NCBI RefSeq assembly: GCF_954871325.1
Contig: NC_088777.1
Location: 29,737,366 to 29,801,365 of the forward strand
Length of the DNA stretch: 64,000 nucleotides
Direction of reading: 5' to 3'
DNA from: Gordionus sp. m RMFG-2023
Lineage: Eukaryota > Nematomorpha > Gordioida > Chordodea > Parachordodidae
Below are positions 1-10,402 of the stretch, in pieces. Below the pieces are notes generated by a model that saw only the letters and a list, made by a program, of their open reading frames with translations, was not told the origin of the DNA and did no database searches. Both the position numbers and the translations under genes were made by a program. Position 1 is the first letter of the stretch; the number at the start of each line of letters is the position of its first letter.

Positions 1-104
1 CCATTCATATTTTACTTACTAATTAGTGATCTAATCCCTTCCTGTAATCTTCAAAACGTCGAATAGCTCTGTTACGCAAATGACATTTGTATCATTACTG
101 AAGA

Positions 105-160
105 TTTTAATAATACTAATAGATAGCCCATCAAAAATAACGGGGAATGAAAATTTTCTT
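105..160 (-). mobile_element. Possible degenerate Helitron 3' end
   Basis: Around 118-150 the sequence ACTAATAGATAGCCCATC...TAACGGGGAATG resembles the Helitron 3' termini at 52836 and 57761 (ACTAGCTAATAACCCGTCA...TGACGGGGAAT), with a weakened hairpin. Rightward to about 278 and again from 3058 the flank continues, so the LTR element at 280-3052 may have landed in an old Helitron. The match is short. Confidence 0.3.
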
Positions 161-279
161 CGTTTTTACGAAAGATGTTACCTTTTATTTAAAAACCATG
201 ATTTTTATACTTTTTACCTCCTCCCTTCAGGAGTCCAACCCATTAATACGAAGAGTGAATACTATTTATTGATTGAAAA

Positions 280-627
280 TAATAAATTATACGGAAGGCA
301 ATTATTATTTAAGTGAATTTTTATATATTTTAAGACATTTGTTTCGATAAATTTACAACTTGAAAACGAGTAACGTATTTTATTCAATATTTATTTTATT
401 ACATAATATTACAATTAACTCTAATAATTAACAAAAAAACACGACTATATATCTATAAAAACAAATTAAACTTTAACAACCTAAGGTCATAATCACAATA
501 TACTTTAAAGTTAATGTTCAAATTTTATAACCTTTTATCTATAATATCCCACAGTGATAATTTATACAATTTTAAAAGTTACAATTTCAAAGTTAATTTA
601 AATTTAAATAATTTTCCTAATACAACA
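280..627 (-). repeat. 3' LTR of the gag-only element
   Basis: 348 bp, direct repeat of 2705-3052, with TG at its 5' end on the minus strand and a polypurine tract directly outside it in the element body. Confidence 0.85.
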
Positions 628-2704
628 TTTCCCTCTCTTTTAGTTTCCCCCTTCATTATATCTATCGATCGTATCGTATGTTGAAGTTGTCACTAAGATT
701 TTTATCCGTTTACGTCCATGTATCTTTCAGTGTTCATTACCCAGATTTAGCTAAAAAAAATTTCATTTTGTTTATATATATATTTGATAAATCTTTTTCG
801 GTCTCAGATAATAATTCCGATTTTGTTCCTTTTGATTTTGAACTTGACCTCGAACTTGATTTTGATTTCGATTTTATTTGACTTCTTCCCCCTCTAAAAC
901 TCGTTCGTCCGTTGTACGATTAGTTTGTCATTTTTGCTATTTTTTATTGTTGCAGTCATTTTGATTTTATCTTTTATCGTTGTCTTGCTTTTGTCATGTT
1001 TTATCATTGGCTTGTTTTCATTACGTTGGTTTGTTATGATCGTTTCGTCTCTTTGTTATTTGTTTGATTGCTCGTTTGCCCTCCATCGTTATTATTATCT
1101 TTATTATTAGTCAATCAAGAATAATTAGGAATAATAAGAATCAATCCAATTGAATGTAAGAATTAAGAATCATCATAAATGTTGAATATAGAATCGCGTT
1201 TTAGTGTTGTTTAAATTTTTTTTATATTAGTATTAATTTACATGTTATGTTAATAATTTTGATCCATGAAGTAATTAAAACTTTATATTACGTACTTTTT
1301 TATTCTTTTTATTTTAATTTGAATTTAACTCCTTTATTCTTTAGTTTAATAAATTTTTTTATAAAAATTTTCTTAAATTCAAATTTCAAAATTCTAAAAA
1401 TAAATTTTATTCACAACAATTTTATTCTCTCCTTCATTAAGAATTCTTTTATATGTTCAATTTTAATTTTGTCATCCTTTCTCCTAACACTACTCCTATT
1501 TCTTTTAACATTATTCATACTTTTACACGTAATATTTTTCACTTTTTTAAAATTTTTGCATTTCCTAGAATCTTTATCAATATTAATATTAATTAAATTA
1601 TTTATATTATCACATTTTTTCTCTTTTATTATTATTTCTTCAAATTTTACTATGTGATTAATATAACTATATATAAACGTTTCTACTATATCATTTTTTA
1701 ATATTTTTACCGACGTAATTTCAAAATTTTAAGTATTAATTTCTAACTTTTCTACAATTTTTGTTTTATAAATGTCTACTTTTTCTGCGTTAATTCTACA
1801 AAATTGTCTCTTGTTAAATTCATTAGTCGTTTTCCACTCTTCATACGACTTACTATTAATATCACTACGAAATAAAGAACTATATACTATTTCTACATCA
1901 ATTGGCTTATCCTTCACTATTGGTTTTTTTACTTCTATTTTTACATTGATTGGTTTTTTTACTTTTACTTCATTATTTTTTATACTATTATATATATAAT
2001 TATTATCATTATTATATCGATACTTATTGTAATTGATATTATGATTATTATTTCTATTGTTAAATCTCGCATAATTATTATATTCCTTATTATTGTAATG
2101 TCTTTCTTAACAATTTTTACACTCATAATGATTATTATAATTATTCCTATAACTTTTGGTTTGCACTTTATCATTTAAATAATTATGATGTAATTTAGGT
2201 GTTTCTTTTATCTCCTTTTCTGCCTTATAGCCAGATAAATATTTTAATATTGTCATAGTTTTCTCAAAAGTTGCATCTCTCCCTGTTGGTAACCTTATTG
2301 CTTCCATTAATACGTCCATCTCCAAATATAGACCTTCTGGAAGATTTTGAAGCAATACCTTAGCACTATTTTCAACTTCATATATCAAAAAAAAATTCTC
2401 CAATTCATTTATATATTTATTTACATCATTATCATATTTTGGATAGTCCATATTGATTAATTTTATTTTAATTTACTTTAAGTTTTCATATTTATACGTC
2501 ATATTTATTTTATATCTCTTACGTGTTTTAGAATTTATTAAATATGATCTTTAAGAATCCATTTCCATAATATTTTGTCCATGAGTTTCCACTTGTATCA
2601 ATTCCATCAACCATTGACACCTAAATTTTTATTTATTTATTTTTTAGAAAAATTATAAAATAATTAATTTTTTATTCATCATACTACTTTTACCGCTGCC
2701 ACCA

Positions 2705-3052
2705 TAATAAATTATACGGAAGGCAATTATTATTTAAGTGAATTTTTATATATTTTAAGACATTTGTTTCGATAAATTTACAACTTGAAAACGAGTAACG
2801 TATTTTATTCAATATTTATTTTATAACATAATATTACAACTAACTCTAATAATTAACAAAAAAAACACGACTATATATCTCTATAAAAACAAATTAAACT
2901 TTAACAACCTAAAGTCATAATCACAATATACTTTAAAGTTAATGTTCAAATTTTATAACCTTTTATCTTTAATATCCCACAGTGATAATTTATACAATTT
3001 TAAAAGTTACAATTTCAAAGTTTTAAATTTAAATAATTTTCCTAATACAACA
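2705..3052 (-). repeat. 5' LTR of the gag-only element
   Basis: 348 bp, about 97% like 280-627 by eye. The primer-binding site starts at the adjoining base, 2704, on the minus strand. Confidence 0.85.
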
Positions 3053-3139
3053 GAAAATATATTTAAATTAGCTTTCAACCCAAATCAAAATTATTTGTTA
3101 AAATATTATTTATTACCTATGGCTAATATTTAATATTAT

Positions 3140-3550
3140 AAAATCCCAAGCCAGGTCCAAGCCCACAATATTTTTGAAAAATTTCTCTAAACCCGTGACC
3201 ATAATAAATTTGGTAGTTCAGAACTAAAATAAAATTTTTAAAAAATCGTATAGCATTAATCAGATATCCTCATGGTTCTTTTTTTGATCAGGCCCGGCCC
3301 AGGTCTGGGAAAAATTTCTTTAACCAATGTCTGGCTCATATTATATATTAAAAAATTTCCAAGCGTCCAAGACCTTAATAATTTTGAGAATTATTTTATT
3401 TTGAAATTTCTCAAACCTGTTCAACACATAATAATTTGTAAAAAATTGTCCCAAGTCAGGTCCAAGCCCATATTAATTTTGAGGAATATTTTCCAAGCCC
3501 AGTCCAACCCATAAAATTTTAAGAAAAAAAATTTTCCCAAGCCCGGAGAT
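3140..3550. repeat. Degenerate repeat built of CCAAGCCC / GGTCCAAGCCC blocks
   Basis: Short GC-rich blocks (CCCAAGCCAGGTCCAAGCCC, GGCCCGGCCCAGGTCTGGG, CCCAAGTCAGGTCCAAGCCC, CCCAAGCCCGG) alternate with A/T tracts. The style matches the GC-block MITEs elsewhere in the window, but I could not define ends or a target duplication. Confidence 0.45.
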
Positions 3551-4190
3551 AGTTAAATTTCTAATTGATTTATCATAGACAGACCTTAGGCTGGAGGAAG
3601 TTTAGACTGGGAATTATAAATGGCATAAAACCAGAAATTCCCATGAATAATAAATGGCGAAGGATCACAAATCAGGAGATATCAGAGTTAAATAAAAATA
3701 TAATATGGGTATGGGGTTAAGAATGAATATTAAAAAAATATTATTAATTTATATATTACCATAATATAAATGAGTATATTTTCATAGGCTAATTTTATTG
3801 AGAAGGAACCATGAGAAATAAAAATTATACAAATATTTACTATATGCAAAATAATATGTATATATGTGAATTAAGATAAATATTGTTTGGAGAACCATTT
3901 TGGTAAGTTTTCTATAATGTAGGATCGTAGAGAATATACTTTGTTTTTAAATATTTAAAAAAGTAATGATTTTCCATTTTTGAATTGGAATTTTTCCTTT
4001 TTTATTGAATCTTTTTCTTTTTGATAGAACCTTTTCCTTTTTTGATCAAACTTTTAGCGGGAAATTAACGGTGCTTAAAAAAAAGTAACAATCCAGAATC
4101 AGTTGGAATTAAATTTTTCTAAGAATGATAGGAAGAAAGGGAAAAGAAAAATAGAAAGAAGCAGGAGAAATGAAAGGAATTGGGAAAGAA
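3551..4190. other. Unassigned AT-rich DNA
   Basis: No gene, repeat or terminus recognised. It contains runs of TTTTTC and purine-rich AGAAAGGGAAAAG stretches leading into the satellite. Confidence 0.5.
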
Positions 4191-6110
4191 AATTTTGACT
4201 AAACTGAGAATTGGCATCATAACTCAAAAATTAATGACGGAAACTTACATTTTTTTTAATTTTATGTTTATATGAGTAAGTTTACACAAAATTAATCAAA
4301 AAATAAAATATTTTAAAATCCCCAAATCTAAAATTTTTTGACTAAACTGAGAAATTACATCTTAACTCAAAAAATAATGACGGAAACTTAAAACATTCTA
4401 TGTTTATATAAGTAAGTTTACACAAAATGAGTGAAAAGAATAAAATATTTTTAAAATCCCAAAAATGAGTCAAAAATAAAATATTTTTAAAATCCCAAAA
4501 ATCTAAATTTTTTTTGACTAAACAGAGAATTGACATCATAACTCAAAAAATAATGACGGAAACTTAAAATTTTTTTCATTTTATGTTTATATGAGTGAGT
4601 TTACACAAATGAGTCAAAAAAATAAAATATTTTTAAAATATCAAAATCTAAAATTTTTGACTAAACTGAGAATTGACATCTTAACTCAAAAAATAATGAC
4701 GGAAACTTAAAATTTTTTTCATTTTATGTTTATATGAGTAGGTTTACACAAAATGAGTCATAAAAATAAAATATTTTTAAAATCCCAAAAATGAGTCAAA
4801 AAAATAAAATATTTTTAAAATCCCATAAATCTAAATTTTTTTTGACTAAACAGAGAATTGACATCATAACTCAAAAAATAATGACGGAAACTTAAAAATT
4901 TTTTCATTTTATGTTTATATAAGTAAGTTTACATAAAATGAGTCAAAAAAATAAAATATTTTTAAAATCCCAAAAATCTAAAATTTTTTGACTAAACTGA
5001 GAAATTACATCTTAACTCCAAAAATAATGATGGAAACTTAAAATTTATTTCATTTAGTGTTTATTTGAGTAAGTACACACAAAATGAGTCAAAAAAATAA
5101 AATATTTTTAAAATTGCAAAAATGAGTCAAAAAAATAAAATATTTTTAAAAATCCCAAAAATCTAAAAAATTTTTGACTAAACAGAGAATTGATATCATA
5201 ACTCAAAAAATAATGACGGAAACTTAAATTTTTTTTCATTTTATGTTTATATGAGCATAAAATGAGTCAAAAAAATAAAACATTTTTAAAATCCCAAAAA
5301 TCTAAATATTTTTGACTAAACTGAGAATTGACATCATAACTCAAAAAATAATGATGGAAACTTAAAATTTATTTCATTATATGTCTATATAAGTAAGTTT
5401 ACACAAAATGAGTCAAAAAAAACAAAATATTTTTAAAATCCCAAAAATCTAAAATTTTTTTGACTAAACTGAAAATTGACATCATAACTCCAAATATAAT
5501 GATGGAAACTTAAAATTTATTTCATTTTATGTTTATATGAGTAAGTTTACACAAAATGAGTCAAAAAAATAAAATATTTTTAAAATCCCAAAAATCTAAA
5601 ATATTTTGACTAAACTGAGAATTGACATCATAACATCAAAAATAATGATGGAAACTTAAAATTTTTTTCATTTTATGTTTATATGAGTAAGTTTACACAA
5701 AATGAGTCAAAAAAATAAAATATTTTAAAAATCAAAAAAATCAAAATTTTTTGACTAAACTGATAATTGACAACATAACTCCAAAAATAATGATGGAAAC
5801 TTAAAATTTTTTCCATTTTATGTTTATATGAGTAGGTTTACACAAAATGAGTCAAAAAAATAAAATATTTTTAAAATCCAAAAAATCTAAAATTTTTTGA
5901 CTAAACTGAGAATTGACAACATAACTCCAAAAATAATGAAGGAAACTTAAAATTTTCTTCATTTTATGTTTATATTATATGAATAAGTTTACATAAAATG
6001 AGTCACAAAAATCTAAAAATTTTTGATTAAACTGAGAATTGACATCATAACTCTAAAAATAATGATGGAAACTTAAAATTTTTATCATTTCATGATTATA
6101 TAGCTTGTAC
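4190..6110. repeat. Tandem satellite, about 13 units of about 145 bp, some with an extra block of about 35 bp
   Basis: Each unit starts near TGACTAAACTGAGAATTGACA (starts near 4196, 4339, 4515, 4659, 4842, 4988, 5175, 5310, 5459, 5608, 5748, 5898 and a decayed one at 6026). The first six spacings alternate roughly 143, 176, 143, 183, 146, 187; later ones are 128-150. Long units carry a second copy of the AATGAGTCAAAAAAATAAAA block. No coding potential. Confidence 0.85.
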
Positions 6111-6399
6111 CAAATGAATATCCAAAGTAAAGAATTATGCTGTTATAACTCATATTTTTTTTTAGTTAAAAACTAAATTTTTAATATATTACGGCATCTA
6201 ACCGAAATATATTTATGATTTTTAAAATTTATTATATATGTTATATTTTCTATGTAACATATTTGTTCCAGTGACGAAGCGCCCATAGAAGCAAGGGAAG
6301 CATTGCTTTACTTGAAATTTTTCTTACAAAATTTTTAAATAAACTTAATATAATCTTTGTACTATGCTAAATCTAAACTGACTTCGTTATAAAAATTAA

Positions 6400-6690
6400 T
6401 ATAATTTTATAACGCGTTATTAACGTTAAAAAGATTAATATAATTTTTATAACGCGTTATTAACGTTAAAAAGATTAATATAATTTTTATAACTTAAAAA
6501 GATTAATATAATTTTTATAACTTAAAAAGATTAATATAATTTTTATAACGTTGAAAAGATTAATATAATTTTTATAACGTTAAAAAATTAATTTTTACTA
6601 TATTAAGAAATACTATTATTTTTACTACGTTAAAAAAGTTACTATTATTTTTACTACGTTAAAAAATTTACTATTATTTTTACTACGTTA
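6400..6690. repeat. Short tandem array near left end of hAT A
   Basis: Repeats of about 25-35 bp built on TTAAAAAGATTAATATAATTTTTATAACG, followed by units on ACTATTATTTTTACTACGTT. They lie about 130 bp inside the left terminus, a usual place for subterminal repeats. Confidence 0.7.
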
Positions 6691-6735
6691 AAAAAATATA
6701 TATGAGGGAAGCAAATTTAATATTGCTTATTTTTT

Positions 6736-7620
6736 TAATAAATAAAGAGAAAATCATGCCATCATTTTCAGTCGATTATTCAATTAAAAACATTTGGCCA
6801 AAATCGTATTGAAAATATGATAGATTCGATGCGCAAAATATCAATCGAATAGCATAATTCTAAAAGTCAAATCAAATAGAGAAATGTTGAAAATATTGAT
6901 CAACTCTATATGCTTTCTAGGAATTCAGGAGCTCGTATTCCGTGGTGATGATGAATCTTCTAATTCAGTATATAGAGGAAATTTTATTGTATTAATTTAT
7001 TTGCTCGCGGAAGAAAATTTACTATTGAAACATCATTTAGAAATAGTGCAGTTTTTATTGGACAATCAAGCAAAATTCAAAATGATTTGATTAATTTTAT
7101 TTCATATGTCTTACACCAAAAAATATTAAATTCGTCGAATTGTTAGATTTTAGTAAATTCCAAATAATCAAAATTTCCCAAAATATTTATTAGATAATTT
7201 AAACGAAACTTATTCTCAATTTTTCGACTTACATAAGCTGGAAAGGTAGTGTTTCCGGATGTTTAATTTAGAAAGAAAAAGAATATTAATTAAATACTTG
7301 AATTTTTATATGCACCGATTTGATGAAAAGTTTTGAAGAATTTTTTAAATTATGCAAATTCATCTTAACATTGGCTTCAACAACAGCAAGTGTAGAACGG
7401 AGTTTTTCAACTTTAAAAAGAATCAAATCTTATTGCAGAAACAGGATGCGCCAAAATCGATTATCAAATCTATCTTTGATTTCGATTGAAAAAAAATTAT
7501 TAAAAAATTTAAAATCTAGCTATAACTTTTATAATGCAGTACTTGATCATTTTACTCAAAAACAAAGACGAATACCACATATATACGTGATACGTGATAA
7601 AAGCGTTTTCGCCCTCTGGT
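6736..7620 (+). pseudogene. Decayed hAT (ZMYM1-like) transposase in hAT A
   Basis: Fragments in different frames include FARGRKFTIETSF, IQNDLINFISYVLHQKI and, at 7320-7620, [20 protein letters not shown] followed by NRMRQNRLSNLSLISIEKKL. The last is the hAT C-terminal dimerisation segment ([20 protein letters not shown]). The N-terminal zinc finger and most of the RNase-H-like core are missing, and stops and frame changes are frequent. It encodes no working transposase. Confidence 0.72.
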
Positions 7621-8699
7621 TGTGGGTACAACAGAGCTACGCTAGGTTTTCCTCAAAATCCATCAAACTGGATAGTTAATTAGGGGAAGAAAGACGAGGA
7701 GCCCTTCACACGTTTGTGGGCAAGTCGCACGTACTTGTAGGCGCAACATTTCGGAAAAAGTTGCTTAAAACTCTATAGGCTTAGTAAAAAGGAATGGGGT
7801 AAAAAAAAGAGCCTATACCCAAGAACTACAGTATAATTTAATTACTTTAAAGGTGGGTGATGGCTGATTTTAAGTTTAAATTCTTTAATGTAAGTTTTGA
7901 TGATTACTATCACTATTGAGATTTAATGTTCATAGAATCTGTAAATAAATATGATTAAAATTAAAAAATTTACCTGAACAGTAGATATAGTGTTATTTTT
8001 TTAATAATGATTCAACCCATACAATACAGTAATCATAGTCTATGTTCAATTTAATGTAATAATTTCAGCTTTAAAGGGAATTGAGTAGGATAAAAATATT
8101 TAGTATAAAATTGGATGATCCTTTTCTCTTATAAATTGCAAAAGGATGTAGATATATACAATCAAGAGTGGAATGAAATGTTCAATAACCTAATTGTGTG
8201 ATCTTTTGGTTCTTATATATACAAGAATAAGGAATTCAATATATCTAATTGTGTGACCCTTGACTTAATTTTGGATCTGATATTCTCAACAATTTAAAAT
8301 AGATCAAATGTAACTATTTCAGTTTAGAAGGTATATGTGTAAGTAAACTTATAATTTCAAAAGGAAGTGTAGAATATTATAATAAATCTAATTGTATGGT
8401 TATTTTATACTTACTGAGTGGAATAAAAATTTTCAATATAAAATTGCATGTCTTTTAATCTTTATAAAGAATAAAGATATTCTATGTATCTAATTGTGTA
8501 AACTTATAAATTACAAAATAATGTAGATATATACATTCAAGAATGGAATGAAATGTTCATAACCAAATTGTGTGGTCTTTTAGATCTATCTTATATACAC
8601 AACAAAGTCAAAATAGATCAAATGTAACTATTCCAGTTTAAGGGTATATGTGTAAATAAAGATGTATTTATCTACATTATAGTTAATAAATGCTACTTC

Positions 8700-8895
8700 C
8701 TTAAAAGGGATTTAAAGATACAATATCATTACAGTTCTAAAAACATGTCCATAATTAGGGTTCCACAGGTAACAAAACCTTTCTTTAGGTGTAACTAAGG
8801 GATTCACAAATGCAAGATCATTACAGTTCTATATATATCCATAATTAGGGTTCCACAAGTACCAAGACCTTTCTTTAGATGTAACTATCTATGTA
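8700..8895. repeat. Tandem duplication, two units of about 105 bp, in hAT A
   Basis: Two adjacent copies share ATCATTACAGTTCTA, CCATAATTAGGGTTCCACA and ACCTTTCTTTAG. A looser repeat of about 110 bp (GTAGATATATACA...GAATGGAATGAAATGTTCA) recurs from 8090 to 8640. Confidence 0.65.
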
Positions 8896-9329
8896 CTGTC
8901 TTGATTCAAATGTATATAAAATAAGAAAATTCATGTTATAATTATAAATTGTATAAGCTGGAAGTACATAATTAATAATATATCTTATCATGAGGATCTT
9001 CTGATTAAAGCTTCTTGAAAATAATTCCATAACTTTGAATATTCTTCATAGGACTTCAATTAGTGTTTACATGGCATACCCGCCACTGATGTTATAGTTT
9101 GATCTAAAAAAATAAATATACATTATAATAATAACTTGTAATATAGTATTGAATCTTAGTATTCTATATTGTGATTGAGGATAACAAATTTTATTTCGTT
9201 TCACCGGAAACCGGACCCCATCTACACTTATATATGAATCTTAATTATAGTTTGAGTTTGACTAAAATAAAAATATTTTTTTGATTGTTTCCCTAGTAGT
9301 AAACTTGACGTTTCGTCACTGATTTGTTC

Positions 9330-9572
9330 TATACATATTTTAAATTTATGGACTATAATTTCTTCTATATTCTATTTTATTTATTTAGATAAAAATTAAT
9401 TATGGATAAATATGATTTACATAATAAAAACTTATTTATATTTTTAAAATAAAATTGATAGGCTATAAAATAAAAATAAATTTTACCTGTCATTTCTCAG
9501 TTTTCCTGTCAATTCTCAGTTTAGTTAGTTTGACTATTATACTTGAAAATCAGCTGATGAGCCGTATAGTCA
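9330..9572 (+). promoter_or_regulatory. Upstream region of MRG15 with two satellite-like half units
   Basis: The 243 bp between the hAT target duplication and the ATG should contain the promoter and 5' leader. I see no convincing TATA box. At about 9487-9530 are two short tandem stretches, CCTGTCATTTCTCAGTTTT and CCTGTCAATTCTCAGTTTAG. The second is the reverse complement of the core of the satellite at 4.19-6.11 kb. Promoter assignment is by position only. Confidence 0.4.
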
Positions 9573-10402
9573 ATGGAATCTGAATTTTGTTCTGGTATTT
9601 AGATAAATTATTTATTTTAATATTAAATTTATAAAGAAGAACTGATTTTATGTTATCATGGACCTCTACTGTATGAAGCTAAAGTATTCTTTTTATAATT
9701 TTATTTATTTAAATTGTTTTAGATTTTAAAAAAATTTCAAATTCAAAATGAAAAAAAGTATTATATACATTATAGTGGTTGGAATAAAAAGTATGCTTAT
9801 TACACAATATATAAAATTTATTTGCCTAAGTTGGGATGAATGGGTTAATGAAGCTCGAATTTTAAAATTGAATCCTGAAAATATCCTAAAACAAAAAGAG
9901 CTTAAATTAAATGTCATTACCAAGTTTAAATTTATTATTATTAATTTCTTAATTATTTCTTCAAAGATGTAAGACCAAAAAACAAAGACAAGCTATTCAT
10001 TTATCTAAATTAAAAATAAAAAACATATCCAATGAAGGTCAAAAAACACTGAAACAGCTTGATAATAATTTTAATTGCCAGAAGGATACAGAAAGTGATA
10101 ATAATAAAGAGCCTAAAAGCTTAAATATTCAAATATCAATCTGTGATAAACCCCAAGGGTTGAAGAATATAAAATATATCCCAAGATTAGTGAACAAGAA
10201 GAGTTTTAAAGTTTCTAAGAGCTGTATGATGATTAAAAAGAAAGCAAACAACTTTGCTTTGCCGAAATATAGCAATCATAATGAATTCATACTAAAAACT
10301 AGCAAATTTAAATCTATGCCATCAAGAAGATACCAATATAACAAGAATCTACATTTTACTGATAACATTGACCCATCTATTGCTATAGATAATTTAAGTT
10401 TA
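9573..10402 (+). CDS. MRG15: MRG15 exons 1-5: chromo-barrel and basic linker with four tiny introns
   Basis: Exon 1 (9573-9594) encodes MESEFCS plus one base. Exon 2 (9637-9683) completes [16 protein letters not shown]. Exon 3 (9723-9790) encodes [12 protein letters not shown] and [10 protein letters not shown]. Exon 4 (9831-9923) encodes [18 protein letters not shown] and LKQKELKLN. Exon 5 (9967-10402) encodes a lysine- and asparagine-rich linker. Introns are 9595-9636, 9684-9722, 9791-9830 and 9924-9966 (42, 39, 40 and 43 bp), all GT-AG. The conserved aromatic residues of the barrel are present (Y in YEAK, Y and W in HYSGWNKNW). The exon 5 end at 10402 (donor GTTTTA) was chosen because it gives 222 whole codons and joins exon 6 in phase; without splicing the frame would stop near 10429. 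The linker resembles nothing I recognise. Confidence 0.88.

Larger units (their letters stand above)
280..3052 (-). mobile_element. Short LTR retrotransposon with gag-like region only (fossil)
   Basis: Two direct 348-bp LTRs (280-627 and 2705-3052) bound a 2.1-kb interior read on the minus strand. A 5-bp target duplication GAAAA flanks it (275-279 and 3053-3057). A tRNA-primer site TGGTGGCAGCGG begins at 2704 immediately inside the 5' LTR. A polypurine tract AAAAGAGAGGGAAA (rc of 628-641) abuts the TGTTG start of the 3' LTR. A gag-like region with the start of a CX2C knuckle lies at about 2.1-2.45 kb. No protease, RT or integrase is visible, so it looks non-autonomous. The LTRs differ at only a handful of positions, suggesting a fairly recent insertion. 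The body appears broken; the family is probably Ty3-like, by inference from the gag. Confidence 0.82.
6269..9321 (+). mobile_element. hAT transposon A, 3.05 kb, perfect 8-bp target duplication
   Basis: Terminal inverted repeats start CAGTGACGAAGCG at 6269 and end CGTTTCGTCACTG at 9321. The target duplication ATTTGTTC is exact at 6261-6268 and 9322-9329. The plus strand carries decayed ZMYM1/hAT-type transposase remnants in the left half. The right half (about 7.6-9.2 kb) has no recognisable coding and holds degenerate internal repeats with GTGTGATCTTTTGG-like cores. The body is dead but both ends are intact. Confidence 0.87.

Noticed and set aside
678-1657. Plus-strand frames rich in L, F, D or I (for example FDFELDLELDFDFDFI)
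   Set aside because: They lie inside the LTR element antisense to its coding strand and are low-complexity products of T-rich DNA.
4342-4539. Minus-strand frame in the satellite
   Set aside because: It spans satellite units; the repeated FWDFKNILF phrase simply mirrors the tandem repeat.
9748-9972. A stand-alone small protein starting [16 protein letters not shown]
   Set aside because: It reads through two introns of MRG15 (9791-9830 and 9924-9966). Splicing gives the conserved [16 protein letters not shown] instead.
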